Positions 8,458-16,104 of a stretch of DNA of 32,222 nt are shown in pieces. Positions within the stretch are counted from its first letter, which is position 1; each line of letters opens with the position of its first letter. A program made the position numbers and the translations under genes. The stretch is from Bacteroidaceae bacterium (GTDB taxonomy: Bacteria; Bacteroidota; Bacteroidia; Bacteroidales; Bacteroidaceae). The notes under the pieces were generated by a model that was given only the letters and a program-made list of their open reading frames with translations, did no database searches and was not told the DNA's origin. Where the stretch lies: NCBI GenBank assembly GCA_017427185.1, contig JAFRTJ010000034.1:1-32222 (forward strand), given 5' to 3'.

Positions 8458-10602
8458 ATGAAAACTATGACTAGCATGAAGAGATTTTTATCCCTGATAG
8501 CCCTGATGCTGTCATTCCTGGGTCTCCACGCTGCCACCATCACGATGGCAGACCCGACCATCTTCTATGAGAACGGTTACTTTTATCTGACTGGGACAGA
8601 CAAGGTGAACAGTGGTTTCAGTATGTATCGGTCAACCGATTTGGTCCATTGGAAATCAGTAGGCAATGCTCGTAACGGCTTAGCGATGTGGAAGGACGAC
8701 ACGTTCGGAACAGGCAGTTTCTGGGCTCCGCAGATTTTCAAGCATGAAGGCAAATACTACATTGCCTATGCGGCCAACGAACTGATCGGTATCGCCTCGA
8801 GCGACAGCCCTATGGGGCCCTATAAACAGGAGTCCATACACGAGTTGCCACATTCGACTGGCCAGATTGACCCGTACGTGTTCATCGATGACGATGGAAC
8901 CAAGTATATGTACTATGTCCGTTTTGTGGGAGGCAACACTTTGTACGTAGCCAAACTGACAGATGATTTTTCCAGTATCCGGGAGAACACCATCACGCGT
9001 TGCTTGGGTGCGGACGAGGGAACGTGGGAATGTGCTTGGAACTATAGTACGGGCAAGATAACCGAAGGCCCCACAGTCATCAAGGACGGCGGATACTACT
9101 TTCTGCTGTACTCTGCCAATGATTTCCGCGACATAGACTATGCTGTGGGGTATGCTTACTCCAAATCCCCCACAGGCCCCTGGACTAAAGTCGGGCATCC
9201 CTTCCTCTCCCGACACAATACTGGCATCAATGGTTCTGGACACGGTGATCTTTTCCAGGATGCAGAGGGAAACTGGTATTATGTGTTCCACGTCCATGCA
9301 AGCAACAGCGAGGTAGGCGCCCGTCGGACTGCAATCGTCCCTATCACTTTAACTGACGACCCAAAGAATAAGTTCATCCCCGACATCGAACGCATGTACC
9401 TCTTAGATAATTCTTCTTCCGCAAGTGCTTCTTTTCCGAAAGGAGGAAAGCGGTTCGAGGTAGATGGAATTCATTACAACATCCTAAACACCAACCAATG
9501 CGAGGTCACTTTTGCAGACCCTGTGAACTTCGGCGGGTATACTGGCAGGATAGAGATTCCTTCCCGAGTGGAGAATGATGAGCACAGCTACAGAGTGGCT
9601 GGAATAGGATACAGCGCCTTCTACAAATGCAGCGGACTGACATGCGTGGACCTGCCGACCTCAGTAACATCTCTTGGGCAATCTGCTTTCGAGAGCAGCG
9701 GCATCCGCGAGATAGAAATCGGTTCTACGCTGACGACTTTAGGAGATATGGCATTTAAAGGATGCAATAAAATCCAAGACGTGGTGTCCAGCAGGACGAT
9801 GCCTCGAAGCATTCCCGAAGACATGTTTTCCCCAACGGTATACCAACGGGCAAAACTGTGGGTCCCGTCTGGGCGTGAGGCCGCTTATCAATCCACAGCA
9901 GGCTGGAAATCGTTCAACACGATCAGTGGTAAGCCTGGCAAAGAATTGACATACGACTTCACGCAAGATGGTTTCTTTTTCCAGAAGAACAAGAACATGC
10001 CCAATCGTTGCTTGGTCTCTTTTGAATGTGCAGAATATGCCAGTTATCGAGGTCCCGACATCTCTGTTCCTTCCACCGTTGAATCCGAAGGAGAAACTTT
10101 CATCGTGACAGAAATAGGCAGAAATGCATTCCGAGAAAGTCGTCTCATACGCAACGTAGTGTTGCCGGAATCAGTAGATACCATTAATTACGCGGCCTTC
10201 TATGACTGTTATGATTTGGAAAGCATCGATATGCCCAAAGGGCTGCTGTTCATTGGCAACGAATCGTTCCGAAGCTGTACTTCCCTCAATACCATCATCG
10301 TACGAGCTCAGGAACCTCCTCGTTTGGTCCTGAAGTCTGTCATACCCAACAATGTCTATGCAGATGCAACTTTATATGTCCCCTTTGGATGTATCGAGAC
10401 TTATCAGGAAGCTGCCAATTGGAAGAATTTCAAGAACTTAGCTGAACTTCCCGCCGACGACACCTTCATTCAGGATGTTCTGCACCAACCCAGTAACCGT
10501 GACTCGCGTATTTTCAGTCTTGATGGAAAATATGTAGGTACGGAGCCACATCATCTCTCGCGTGGAATATACGTAAGAAACGGAAAGAAGATTCTGAGAT
10601 AG
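8458..10602 (+). CDS. Secreted GH43 glycoside hydrolase with BspA-type LRR and C-terminal tail
   Basis: The 714-aa protein has a signal peptide (about 1-25, cleavage after LHA) and a five-bladed-propeller GH43 domain (about 26-320). The likely catalytic set is visible: base D32 in ADPTIF, D138 in IDPYVF, and acid E203 in TEGPTV. GH43 enzymes mostly act on arabinan or xylan side chains. The remainder holds BspA/LRR_5-type repeats at about 385-490 and 555-660 (patterns such as GYSAFYKCSGLTCVDLP and RNAFRESRLIRNVVLP). The last 35 residues (FSLDGKYV...SRGIYVRNGKK) match the surface-protein tail common in Prevotella and recall a secretion/sorting domain. It is flanked by two minus-strand degradative units. 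The alternative starts at 8467 and 8476 keep a better-spaced leader. Confidence 0.88.
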   Translation: MKTMTSMKRFLSLIALMLSFLGLHAATITMADPTIFYENGYFYLTGTDKVNSGFSMYRSTDLVHWKSVGNARNGLAMWKDDTFGTGSFWAPQIFKHEGKYYIAYAANELIGIASSDSPMGPYKQESIHELPHSTGQIDPYVFIDDDGTKYMYYVRFVGGNTLYVAKLTDDFSSIRENTITRCLGADEGTWECAWNYSTGKITEGPTVIKDGGYYFLLYSANDFRDIDYAVGYAYSKSPTGPWTKVGHPFLSRHNTGINGSGHGDLFQDAEGNWYYVFHVHASNSEVGARRTAIVPITLTDDPKNKFIPDIERMYLLDNSSSASASFPKGGKRFEVDGIHYNILNTNQCEVTFADPVNFGGYTGRIEIPSRVENDEHSYRVAGIGYSAFYKCSGLTCVDLPTSVTSLGQSAFESSGIREIEIGSTLTTLGDMAFKGCNKIQDVVSSRTMPRSIPEDMFSPTVYQRAKLWVPSGREAAYQSTAGWKSFNTISGKPGKELTYDFTQDGFFFQKNKNMPNRCLVSFECAEYASYRGPDISVPSTVESEGETFIVTEIGRNAFRESRLIRNVVLPESVDTINYAAFYDCYDLESIDMPKGLLFIGNESFRSCTSLNTIIVRAQEPPRLVLKSVIPNNVYADATLYVPFGCIETYQEAANWKNFKNLAELPADDTFIQDVLHQPSNRDSRIFSLDGKYVGTEPHHLSRGIYVRNGKKILR

Positions 10603-10617
10603 GATTTTCCCTATCTC
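10596..10617. terminator. Hairpin between convergent genes
   Basis: GAGATAGG (10596-10603) pairs with CCTATCTC (10610-10617) around a 6-nt loop. The hairpin spans the stop codons of both convergent genes. There is no long T-tract, so function as a bidirectional terminator is plausible rather than proven. Confidence 0.5.
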
Positions 10618-12494
10618 CCAGGAACTGTTACCTTAGGCATTTCTTTAAGGTATCCCCCCTCGTTGAACTTTTGGTTGTCAGGCAAATCACCATTACGCCC
10701 CACTCCCTTTTCCATCAGTCCCTTCAATTCTGGCAAATAATGCTGATAGACTTGGCGTGGTTGCACCTGATGCGCCTTGCAAATGGAGGCAGCCATTCCC
10801 ACAACCTCTCCCATCATAGCAATGGTACGCATCAAACGGGTAGAACCCAACGTGACGTGCGTTACGCTGATGCATCGACCTGCCATAAACAGGTTGTTCA
10901 CATTGCGTGAATAGAGACAACGATAGGGTACGGCATAAGGATAGATAGGATTGCTCTTCGTCTCAGCCTTGAACTCATTTCCTGGGAAATACTGAGTGTT
11001 CTTGGGGTCGGGAAAATGAAGATCGAAATGCCAATTCATGGTGAAGCTGGCATCCTCGTGGAATACATGTTTGTCAACATCATCCTGCTTCAGGATATAG
11101 TCACCCATGAGACGACGCGACTCGCGTTTCCCTGCCACATAAGCCACCCAGTCCAACCTGCGGTTCCGGTATTTCTCGTTGCCTGACAAATGATTCTTCA
11201 GGTAACTCCAATTGGAATAGATCACCAGCATGCCATAATCACGGATTCGCTCGAAATCTGTGATCTGATTGTAGTTCATACCTGTTTCCCACGTCCATTC
11301 TCCCATCGTGACCCTTTGGCATGATTCTTCGGTAAAGCGAAGGCCATATTCAAATTCTGGGAAGTTGGTCCCGTTGACTGTCTCAGTAGTGTACCATTGT
11401 ACGGAAGCCCCCATCGTCATCTTGTCGGCCTGCTCTGGAGCCAACGATTCTCCGAATTCATCACGTCCTTCACGACCCATTCGCCAATCTGCGCCCGACA
11501 TGAACCCCAGATTCCCGTCTCCTGTGCAATCACAGAACAGAGGGGCTGAAAGGCGGAGTTCCTCACCCGTTCGAATCTGACGTATCACAACGGAAGCAAT
11601 GGTACCATCTGCATTCATTTGCGTTCTCACAGCTCGATAGTTGCGCAACAAATGAATGTTGGATTCAGAGGCTATGATGGAGTCTTTTTTCTCGTCCTCG
11701 TAGTTCTCTGCCGGCTTTGCATTACCCATAGTGGAATGTCCGAACTCACGAAGAAGTCGACCTAAAGCAGGATAAGGCTCCATTTCAATTTTTCCACCCA
11801 AATGGACACGAACCTCAGAACTGTTGTTTCCTCCCAAAATCGGGCGATCATGTACCAAAGCCACTTTCATTCCCAGTCGGGCAGCAGAAATGGCAGCACA
11901 CATCCCTCCAATGCCAGCTCCAACAACTACCAAATCGTAATTCCCTCCATCTGAGGGAGATTGAGGTAAAGTACCTAAGGAACGGCGAAAACCTTCCAAC
12001 TCCTCCAAAGAATTGGGTAGAGCAGGATTCTGTTGGGTGGTCAGATAGACCGCATCGCATCGACCGTCGAATCCGCTCATGTCCTTCAGCACCAAGGTTG
12101 CCTCACCCTTTCCCAGATCGATACTGCCAGCATATTGCCATTCCCAAGCAGAACCTTTTGTCCCTAACGTGTTGGGAAGGAGGTTCCCGTTGACCGATAC
12201 CCTAAACGAACCTGGACCTTCCTTTGTAGTCCAAGGAGAAGTCCAATTGAAAGTCCGGACATATATCTGATACTTCCCTTTCTTCGTTATCCTGACAGAT
12301 GTGCTTGCATCTGCAACAGGAACGCCCATTCCATGTGCTATCAGATAAGGAGAGCCCATGAAATCCATAAATTGTTGGTCTACCTTCCATCCACCCGTTT
12401 GCTGGAAAGACTCTGCCTCTATCAAAATGGAATTTGCCAGAATTGAGCTGGCAAGACAGATGAAGCAAACTTCAAAGAAAATTCTTTTCATCAT
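10611..12494 (-). CDS. FAD-dependent oxidoreductase with N-terminal CBM-like domain
   Basis: The 627-aa exported protein has a Sec signal (MKRIFFEVCFICLASSILA). A beta-sandwich region (about 20-150) begins LIEAESFQQTGGW and includes KKGKYQIYVRTF and FDGRCDAVYL, as in CBM6/CBM35-like sugar-binding modules. An FAD_oxidored-type flavoprotein follows, with the dinucleotide motif DLVVVGAGIGGMCAA near residue 187, LGGNNSSEVRVHLGG, the DCTGDGNLG signature and NLFMAGRC near the C-terminus. It is a longer relative of the flavoprotein at 6940-8271. The start at 12494 (or 12491, adjacent ATGs) was chosen because the frame open further upstream runs into the preceding gene; the signal peptide begins here. 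It starts 5 nt after the stop of the beta-helix gene, so the pair is an operon. The substrate is unknown. Confidence 0.87.
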   Translation of the reverse strand: MMKRIFFEVCFICLASSILANSILIEAESFQQTGGWKVDQQFMDFMGSPYLIAHGMGVPVADASTSVRITKKGKYQIYVRTFNWTSPWTTKEGPGSFRVSVNGNLLPNTLGTKGSAWEWQYAGSIDLGKGEATLVLKDMSGFDGRCDAVYLTTQQNPALPNSLEELEGFRRSLGTLPQSPSDGGNYDLVVVGAGIGGMCAAISAARLGMKVALVHDRPILGGNNSSEVRVHLGGKIEMEPYPALGRLLREFGHSTMGNAKPAENYEDEKKDSIIASESNIHLLRNYRAVRTQMNADGTIASVVIRQIRTGEELRLSAPLFCDCTGDGNLGFMSGADWRMGREGRDEFGESLAPEQADKMTMGASVQWYTTETVNGTNFPEFEYGLRFTEESCQRVTMGEWTWETGMNYNQITDFERIRDYGMLVIYSNWSYLKNHLSGNEKYRNRRLDWVAYVAGKRESRRLMGDYILKQDDVDKHVFHEDASFTMNWHFDLHFPDPKNTQYFPGNEFKAETKSNPIYPYAVPYRCLYSRNVNNLFMAGRCISVTHVTLGSTRLMRTIAMMGEVVGMAASICKAHQVQPRQVYQHYLPELKGLMEKGVGRNGDLPDNQKFNEGGYLKEMPKVTVPGR

Positions 12495-12499
12495 ACGAA

Positions 12500-13714
12500 T
12501 TATCTGTCTTGAATGAAACCATCTTTTTCTGTCAGACAACCGACAACTCTCACTTGAGCTTTGGGATTCTTGATAGTAATGGGATCGGCTGCTGTGTAGC
12601 CCTGCATACGGGCACCGATGATGCTTACCGTCAAAGGTTGATCACCTTGCACACAGAGGTAGTCGTAGCACTTCCCCCAGTTGGTCAACGCTCCATTGCC
12701 GCCCGAGAAACATTCCACATTAGTCAAAGCAGTATGTCCAATGCCTTCTATCAGAATGGGATGGATATCCTCGAGCCGCTCGCCTGCATTGGCAATGATG
12801 CTGCCTTGCGATATCTGCCAATTACGATTTTTCGTATTGGATCCCTTTTTGTACAATCCGATGGAAACGCAATCCAGATTGAAATTTGTAAGCTGCCCGT
12901 AAGTCTCATCTCCCAAATAGATTCCTCCAAAGACGCCAAAGGTAAAGACGTCCACCAATTGAGCATTGTCTGTATGGTCAATCCAATAGGTGTAAGTCTT
13001 CTGACGTACCACGCTGTCTATCACGTTGCGACTGAACGAACGGCCAAACTCACGCATATTGGATGGATTCACGTGACAATGCAAAATGCGAGGAATGTCA
13101 TAGCACTTGTCGATAGCTATGAACCGACCGCTCAGGGGATACCCATAGCAATGCTCAAACAGAATCTGTTCGCAGATGTTGTCTTTTCCTGAACGGAAAT
13201 CCATTGCCATGTATTCACCATAAAAAGTCAAGCAGGAAAGAGTCACACCTTCCACCGTTTGCTTAGCCATCTGAATGGTAGGCTTATAGGCTATAATCCT
13301 ACTGGCATCCGTATTGGACTGCTCAGGATACCAGAACTGGATGCCTCGAATCTGGGTGGCCGACTCCACCGTGATGAAAGCATGCAACGTGTCAGTAATC
13401 AGGAACAGGGAACCCACAGGATGCTTCCTGTCCATGCTGGCCGTTCCTCGTCCTGTAGGGCCGTGAGCGCCAATCAAGGAAACATTTCTCTTCAAAACCA
13501 GACCCGTAGCAACAGGATACCCATTCTCGCAGGGAGTGACATAGAGAGCACCACCGCTGACCGACATCTCATCGATAGCTTTCTGCAGGCATTCACGGTT
13601 CCTTTCTGGCGTGTTGGTAGGCAGAACACCATATTCCTGGATAGAAACCATTCCCTCGGACCAACAGGAAATGGAACAAACGATTAGAAAAAGGAGAAGA
13701 ATTTTACGTGCCAT
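12500..13714 (-). CDS. Secreted right-handed beta-helix protein, pectate-lyase-like
   Basis: The 404-aa protein has a signal peptide (about 1-21). It opens with VSIQEYGVLPTNTPERNRECLQ, close to the pectate_lyase_3 / GH28-type N-cap (usually DfGA.gDg.tdnT.aiq.Ai). A string of short beta-strand turns follows, such as VEGVTLSCLTFYG, LTNFNLDCVSIGLY and LTNVECFSGGNGALTNWG. This suggests a parallel beta-helix acting on, or binding, an acidic polysaccharide. No catalytic signature of GH28 (such as NTDG or RIK) or of a lyase family was recognised, so activity is not assigned. It is the first gene of a two-gene unit with the CBM-like flavoprotein, 5 nt downstream. Confidence 0.75.
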   Translation of the reverse strand: MARKILLLFLIVCSISCWSEGMVSIQEYGVLPTNTPERNRECLQKAIDEMSVSGGALYVTPCENGYPVATGLVLKRNVSLIGAHGPTGRGTASMDRKHPVGSLFLITDTLHAFITVESATQIRGIQFWYPEQSNTDASRIIAYKPTIQMAKQTVEGVTLSCLTFYGEYMAMDFRSGKDNICEQILFEHCYGYPLSGRFIAIDKCYDIPRILHCHVNPSNMREFGRSFSRNVIDSVVRQKTYTYWIDHTDNAQLVDVFTFGVFGGIYLGDETYGQLTNFNLDCVSIGLYKKGSNTKNRNWQISQGSIIANAGERLEDIHPILIEGIGHTALTNVECFSGGNGALTNWGKCYDYLCVQGDQPLTVSIIGARMQGYTAADPITIKNPKAQVRVVGCLTEKDGFIQDR

Positions 13715-13741
13715 GACTTCGTTTTTGCTATTACCAGGTTA

Positions 13742-13749
13742 CAAATTTA
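13742..13749 (-). promoter_or_regulatory. Possible -7 element for the beta-helix/flavoprotein operon
   Basis: The complement reads TAAATTTG, matching TAnnTTTG, 27 nt before the start codon at 13714. No good -33 box is seen. Confidence 0.5.
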
Positions 13750-13822
13750 TCACTTTCTTGTTAAGAATCCATGAAAAATGGAAAAAACTGTGTTTAATGA
13801 CACCATTTTAATAAAAAAGATG

Positions 13823-13830
13823 TATCTTTG
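13823..13830 (+). promoter_or_regulatory. -7 element for tRNA-Leu
   Basis: TATCTTTG lies 14 nt before the tRNA 5' end and fits the -7 consensus exactly. The upstream -33 box is poor. Confidence 0.65.
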
Positions 13831-13844
13831 CGCCAGCTAAGTAT

Positions 13845-13926
13845 GCGCTTGTGGTGGAATTGGTAGACACGCTAGACTTAGGATCTAGTGCCTTCGGGCG
13901 TGTAAGTTCGAGTCTTATCAGGCGTA
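13845..13926 (+). tRNA. tRNA-Leu (anticodon TAG)
   Basis: An 82-nt class II tRNA. The acceptor stem GCGCTTG pairs with CAGGCGT (two G-U pairs). The D-arm TGGTGGAATTGGTAGACACG is characteristic of tRNA-Leu. Anticodon stem CTAGA/TCTAG carries loop CTTAGGA, giving TAG, which reads CUN codons. A long variable arm (TGCCTTCGGGCG) and a T-loop TTCGAGT follow. The discriminator is A and CCA is not fully encoded. Confidence 0.96.
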
Positions 13927-13936
13927 CATTTGTGAC

Positions 13937-13972
13937 AAAGAGGAGAATTTTTCGGAGTTCTCCTCTTTTTTT
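13937..13972 (+). terminator. Rho-independent terminator of tRNA-Leu
   Basis: AGAGGAGAA (13939-13947) pairs perfectly with TTCTCCTCT (13958-13966) around a 10-nt loop, followed by a run of seven T (13966-13972). It begins 11 nt after the tRNA. Confidence 0.92.
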
Positions 13973-14013
13973 GTGGCTTCACATTATCACATCACTCCCG
14001 CATCTGTCAGACG

Positions 14014-14089
14014 CAACACGTTGTGACCGTAAAATTAACGTGTTGAATTGACCGACTCAACGTGTTATCTTTGCAATTTCAACGTGTTG
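14014..14089 (+). promoter_or_regulatory. Four dyad sites at an exact 22-bp period overlapping a promoter
   Basis: The near-palindromes CAACACGTTG (14014-14023), TAACGTGTTG (14036-14045), CAACGTGTTA (14058-14067) and CAACGTGTTG (14080-14089) start exactly 22 bp apart. The first has the opposite central dinucleotide, so it is an inverted copy. The intervening 12 bp are unrelated, so this is not a simple tandem duplication. A promoter is embedded: GTTG at 14042-14045 in site 2, then TATCTTTG at 14066-14073, whose first two bases lie in site 3, with a 20-bp spacer. Site 4 covers the expected start of transcription. This is the layout of a repressor-controlled promoter. From 14098 only a 13-codon frame follows, and nothing else supportable is seen up to 14230. 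Confidence 0.6.
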
Positions 14090-14097
14090 TGTTGAAA

Positions 14098-14139
14098 ATG
14101 TCTTCTGAAAAATCGAGATTAGCCCACACGCCTACATAG
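14098..14139 (+). other. Possible 13-codon leader peptide or gene remnant
   Basis: An ATG stands about 25 nt after the -7 element of the dyad-controlled promoter. It is followed by 12 codons (MSSEKSRLAHTPT) and TAG. It could be a leader peptide or the stump of a lost gene. Coding function is unproven. Confidence 0.25.
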
Positions 14140-14230
14140 ATCTACCTTAAAGGGCGAAGCTACAAGCAGATACATTTTTTATGTTCATTTACCACCCCTT
14201 TCCACTACCTGAGAAGGCTGCGAAAGTTTT

Positions 14231-15247
14231 CTATTTTGCCAGCATCTGGCGGGCTGTATCAATCAGGGTATCATGACCTTCCTCTACGTCCTTGGGATTG
14301 AGCGAGCAGGTCACGTCAGGCTCGATTCCGAACTCGATCTGCTGCATGCGGGCATCGTAGGAGGGACATGCGCTGAAACGTACGGACCAACCAATGGGAA
14401 TCTCGCTGGTGAAGGGCATACCTCCACCTCCACCTGTCCTGTCGCCCAAAATGGTGACAAGAGGGCATTCCTTCATGTTGCGCACAAACGTGTTGGTAGC
14501 GCTGAAACAGCCGCGATTGGTCAGCACAATAGCTTTCTTCTGCCAACGGATGCCTTCGCTCGGCCTCAGGTATTCCGCTTCTGGCTGAGAGAAGTCGTGG
14601 TGGCCTGGGCCTGTCTTATGGGAATTGTATCCCACCAGTATCTGCTCGTTGGTGAATCGGCTGGAAAGCCTTTCTGCATAGGTAAGATACCCTCCTCCGT
14701 TGCAGCGAACATCGATAATGAGGCCGTTGCATAGACGCATATAATGAAAGACATCATCGAGATTGCCTTCTCCGAATCCGTTTATGAAACTCTCATTGAG
14801 GATGTATCCTATGTTGTCGTCCAATATCCGGTATTTCACCCCTGCCGCTATCTTGTAGTCGTTGCCCAGATATTTGTCGCGCACTTCCGTATTCAGGTTG
14901 TCAGGATAATCTTCCTTCCAGCTCCAGTTTCGACCGACATCCGCACTCGAATACAGATTGACATGCCCATCACGCAGTTCGCTCAACATGTCACAAAGAA
15001 CTTCAAACAGTTGTGTGCGCGACATACCAGGAGACAATTTCCTGAGATAAGCAGTCCGTACGGCATTCCAGTCCAGACCAATCTCTGCGGCCTTGTAGTC
15101 AAGGAAACAATAGTGCTGGTCGATGATTTCCCACAGGGCCTCTAGGTTTGCCTCAGGAGAACTGTTGTAATCGTCGATTCCCTTCTGACAGGAAAGGAAA
15201 GCAAGCGTGGCAAAAAGAACGGAAAGGAATCGCATCATCTTTTTCAT
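14231..15247 (-). CDS. S41-family peptidase, lipoprotein
   Basis: The 338-aa envelope protein starts MKKMMRFLSVLFATLAFLSC, a lipoprotein signal with the lipidated Cys at 20. The body resembles tail-specific/C-terminal processing serine proteases (peptidase S41): an N-terminal helical region, IGYILNESFINGFG, the GLIIDVRCNGGG segment, and the nucleophile region VLTNRGCFSAT, where the serine stands at the conserved position. GDRTGGGGGMPF follows. No PDZ domain is obvious. A longer open frame extends upstream but lacks a signal, and the ATG at 15247 forms an ATGA overlap with the preceding barrel-protein stop, which supports this start. It is the last gene of the parC operon. Its physiological substrate is unknown. 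Confidence 0.87.
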   Translation of the reverse strand: MKKMMRFLSVLFATLAFLSCQKGIDDYNSSPEANLEALWEIIDQHYCFLDYKAAEIGLDWNAVRTAYLRKLSPGMSRTQLFEVLCDMLSELRDGHVNLYSSADVGRNWSWKEDYPDNLNTEVRDKYLGNDYKIAAGVKYRILDDNIGYILNESFINGFGEGNLDDVFHYMRLCNGLIIDVRCNGGGYLTYAERLSSRFTNEQILVGYNSHKTGPGHHDFSQPEAEYLRPSEGIRWQKKAIVLTNRGCFSATNTFVRNMKECPLVTILGDRTGGGGGMPFTSEIPIGWSVRFSACPSYDARMQQIEFGIEPDVTCSLNPKDVEEGHDTLIDTARQMLAK

Positions 15248-16104
15248 AATATGAGTTCCTCCTTTCTTTCTTTGTCCTGAATGAGAGAGAAATGGCGAAC
15301 GAAACCTACGAGGAAAGAACGGGAGATATCGTGCACCTTGATTCCGTTGACATGGCTCTGGCGAATGTCGCTGAAATAACCTGTACGAAGGGTATAACGT
15401 CGTCCAAGCGAGATGTCGAATGTGAGTAGTTGTCTGAAACTCAAAGCATTGCCTGGACTCGTGAAACAAGCATTATGGTCGCGGTTCCCCTGCGAGATTT
15501 CCCAATAGCTTTGTCCGAACTGAGGGCTGAACATGCATCCCAGGAGAGGCAAGTCGGCCTGATAGCGGGCAGCCATCGTCTGGCGCCACATCCTGAACTT
15601 ATAGATTCCTGCCAGAGAAAGCGCCAGGTCGGCCTTCAGTCTGGCTTGGGCAGGGTTGTTGCCGTTTCGCTCGTTGTAAAGGAAACCTGCATCAGCTCCC
15701 AACATCCCGCCCATCATCAGCCTAAACTTCCTGTTGGGCATCCAATTGTAATGCCAGCCTGCATTGTAGCCGATGTGTCCACCATATTCGTTTGCATTTT
15801 GGGCAGGGTTTTCCGTCAGAGAGAAAGCTCCCTGAGTCAGACTTTGGAAGGACAACCGCTCGTTGGCCCAATGTGTCATGCGCAGCGTTTCTCGAAGGAA
15901 TGTGAACTGGGGTCCCTTATATTCCATGGGAGAAAGATAGGTGTCCAACTGATTGCTTCTGCCTACTCCAAACATCAAGGCGTGGGCTGCATCGCGCTGG
16001 GCAAAGAGACAGGATGGAACAGACAATCCACACAGGACAAACAGAAGAAGGTATATTCGTCCTATGTGCAAGCGCTTCTTTTCCGTATCCAATCTTTTAC
16101 TCAT
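15244..16104 (-). CDS. Putative outer-membrane beta-barrel protein (DUF3316-like)
   Basis: The 286-aa protein has an N-terminal signal with a charged start (MSKRLDTEKKRLHIGR) and a hydrophobic core (IYLLLFVLCGLSVPSCLFA). The rest alternates hydrophobic and polar residues with many aromatics at strand ends (for example GGHIGYNAGWHYNWMPNRKFRLMMGG, DISLGRRYTLRTGYFSDI, FLVGFVRHFSLI). This indicates a small beta-barrel and resembles Bacteroidales DUF3316 proteins; the family call is from memory of its general look. The ATG at 16104 overlaps the parC stop by 8 nt (ATGAGTAA), and its own stop overlaps the S41 peptidase start by 4 nt. Function is unknown, and its tight coupling to parC and a peptidase is notable. 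Confidence 0.7.
   Translation of the reverse strand: MSKRLDTEKKRLHIGRIYLLLFVLCGLSVPSCLFAQRDAAHALMFGVGRSNQLDTYLSPMEYKGPQFTFLRETLRMTHWANERLSFQSLTQGAFSLTENPAQNANEYGGHIGYNAGWHYNWMPNRKFRLMMGGMLGADAGFLYNERNGNNPAQARLKADLALSLAGIYKFRMWRQTMAARYQADLPLLGCMFSPQFGQSYWEISQGNRDHNACFTSPGNALSFRQLLTFDISLGRRYTLRTGYFSDIRQSHVNGIKVHDISRSFLVGFVRHFSLIQDKERKEELIL

Noticed and set aside
14014..14089. CRISPR-like array of regularly spaced repeats
   Set aside because: Units are only 10 bp with 12-bp gaps, one is inverted, and there are no cas genes. Operator or iteron sites fit better.
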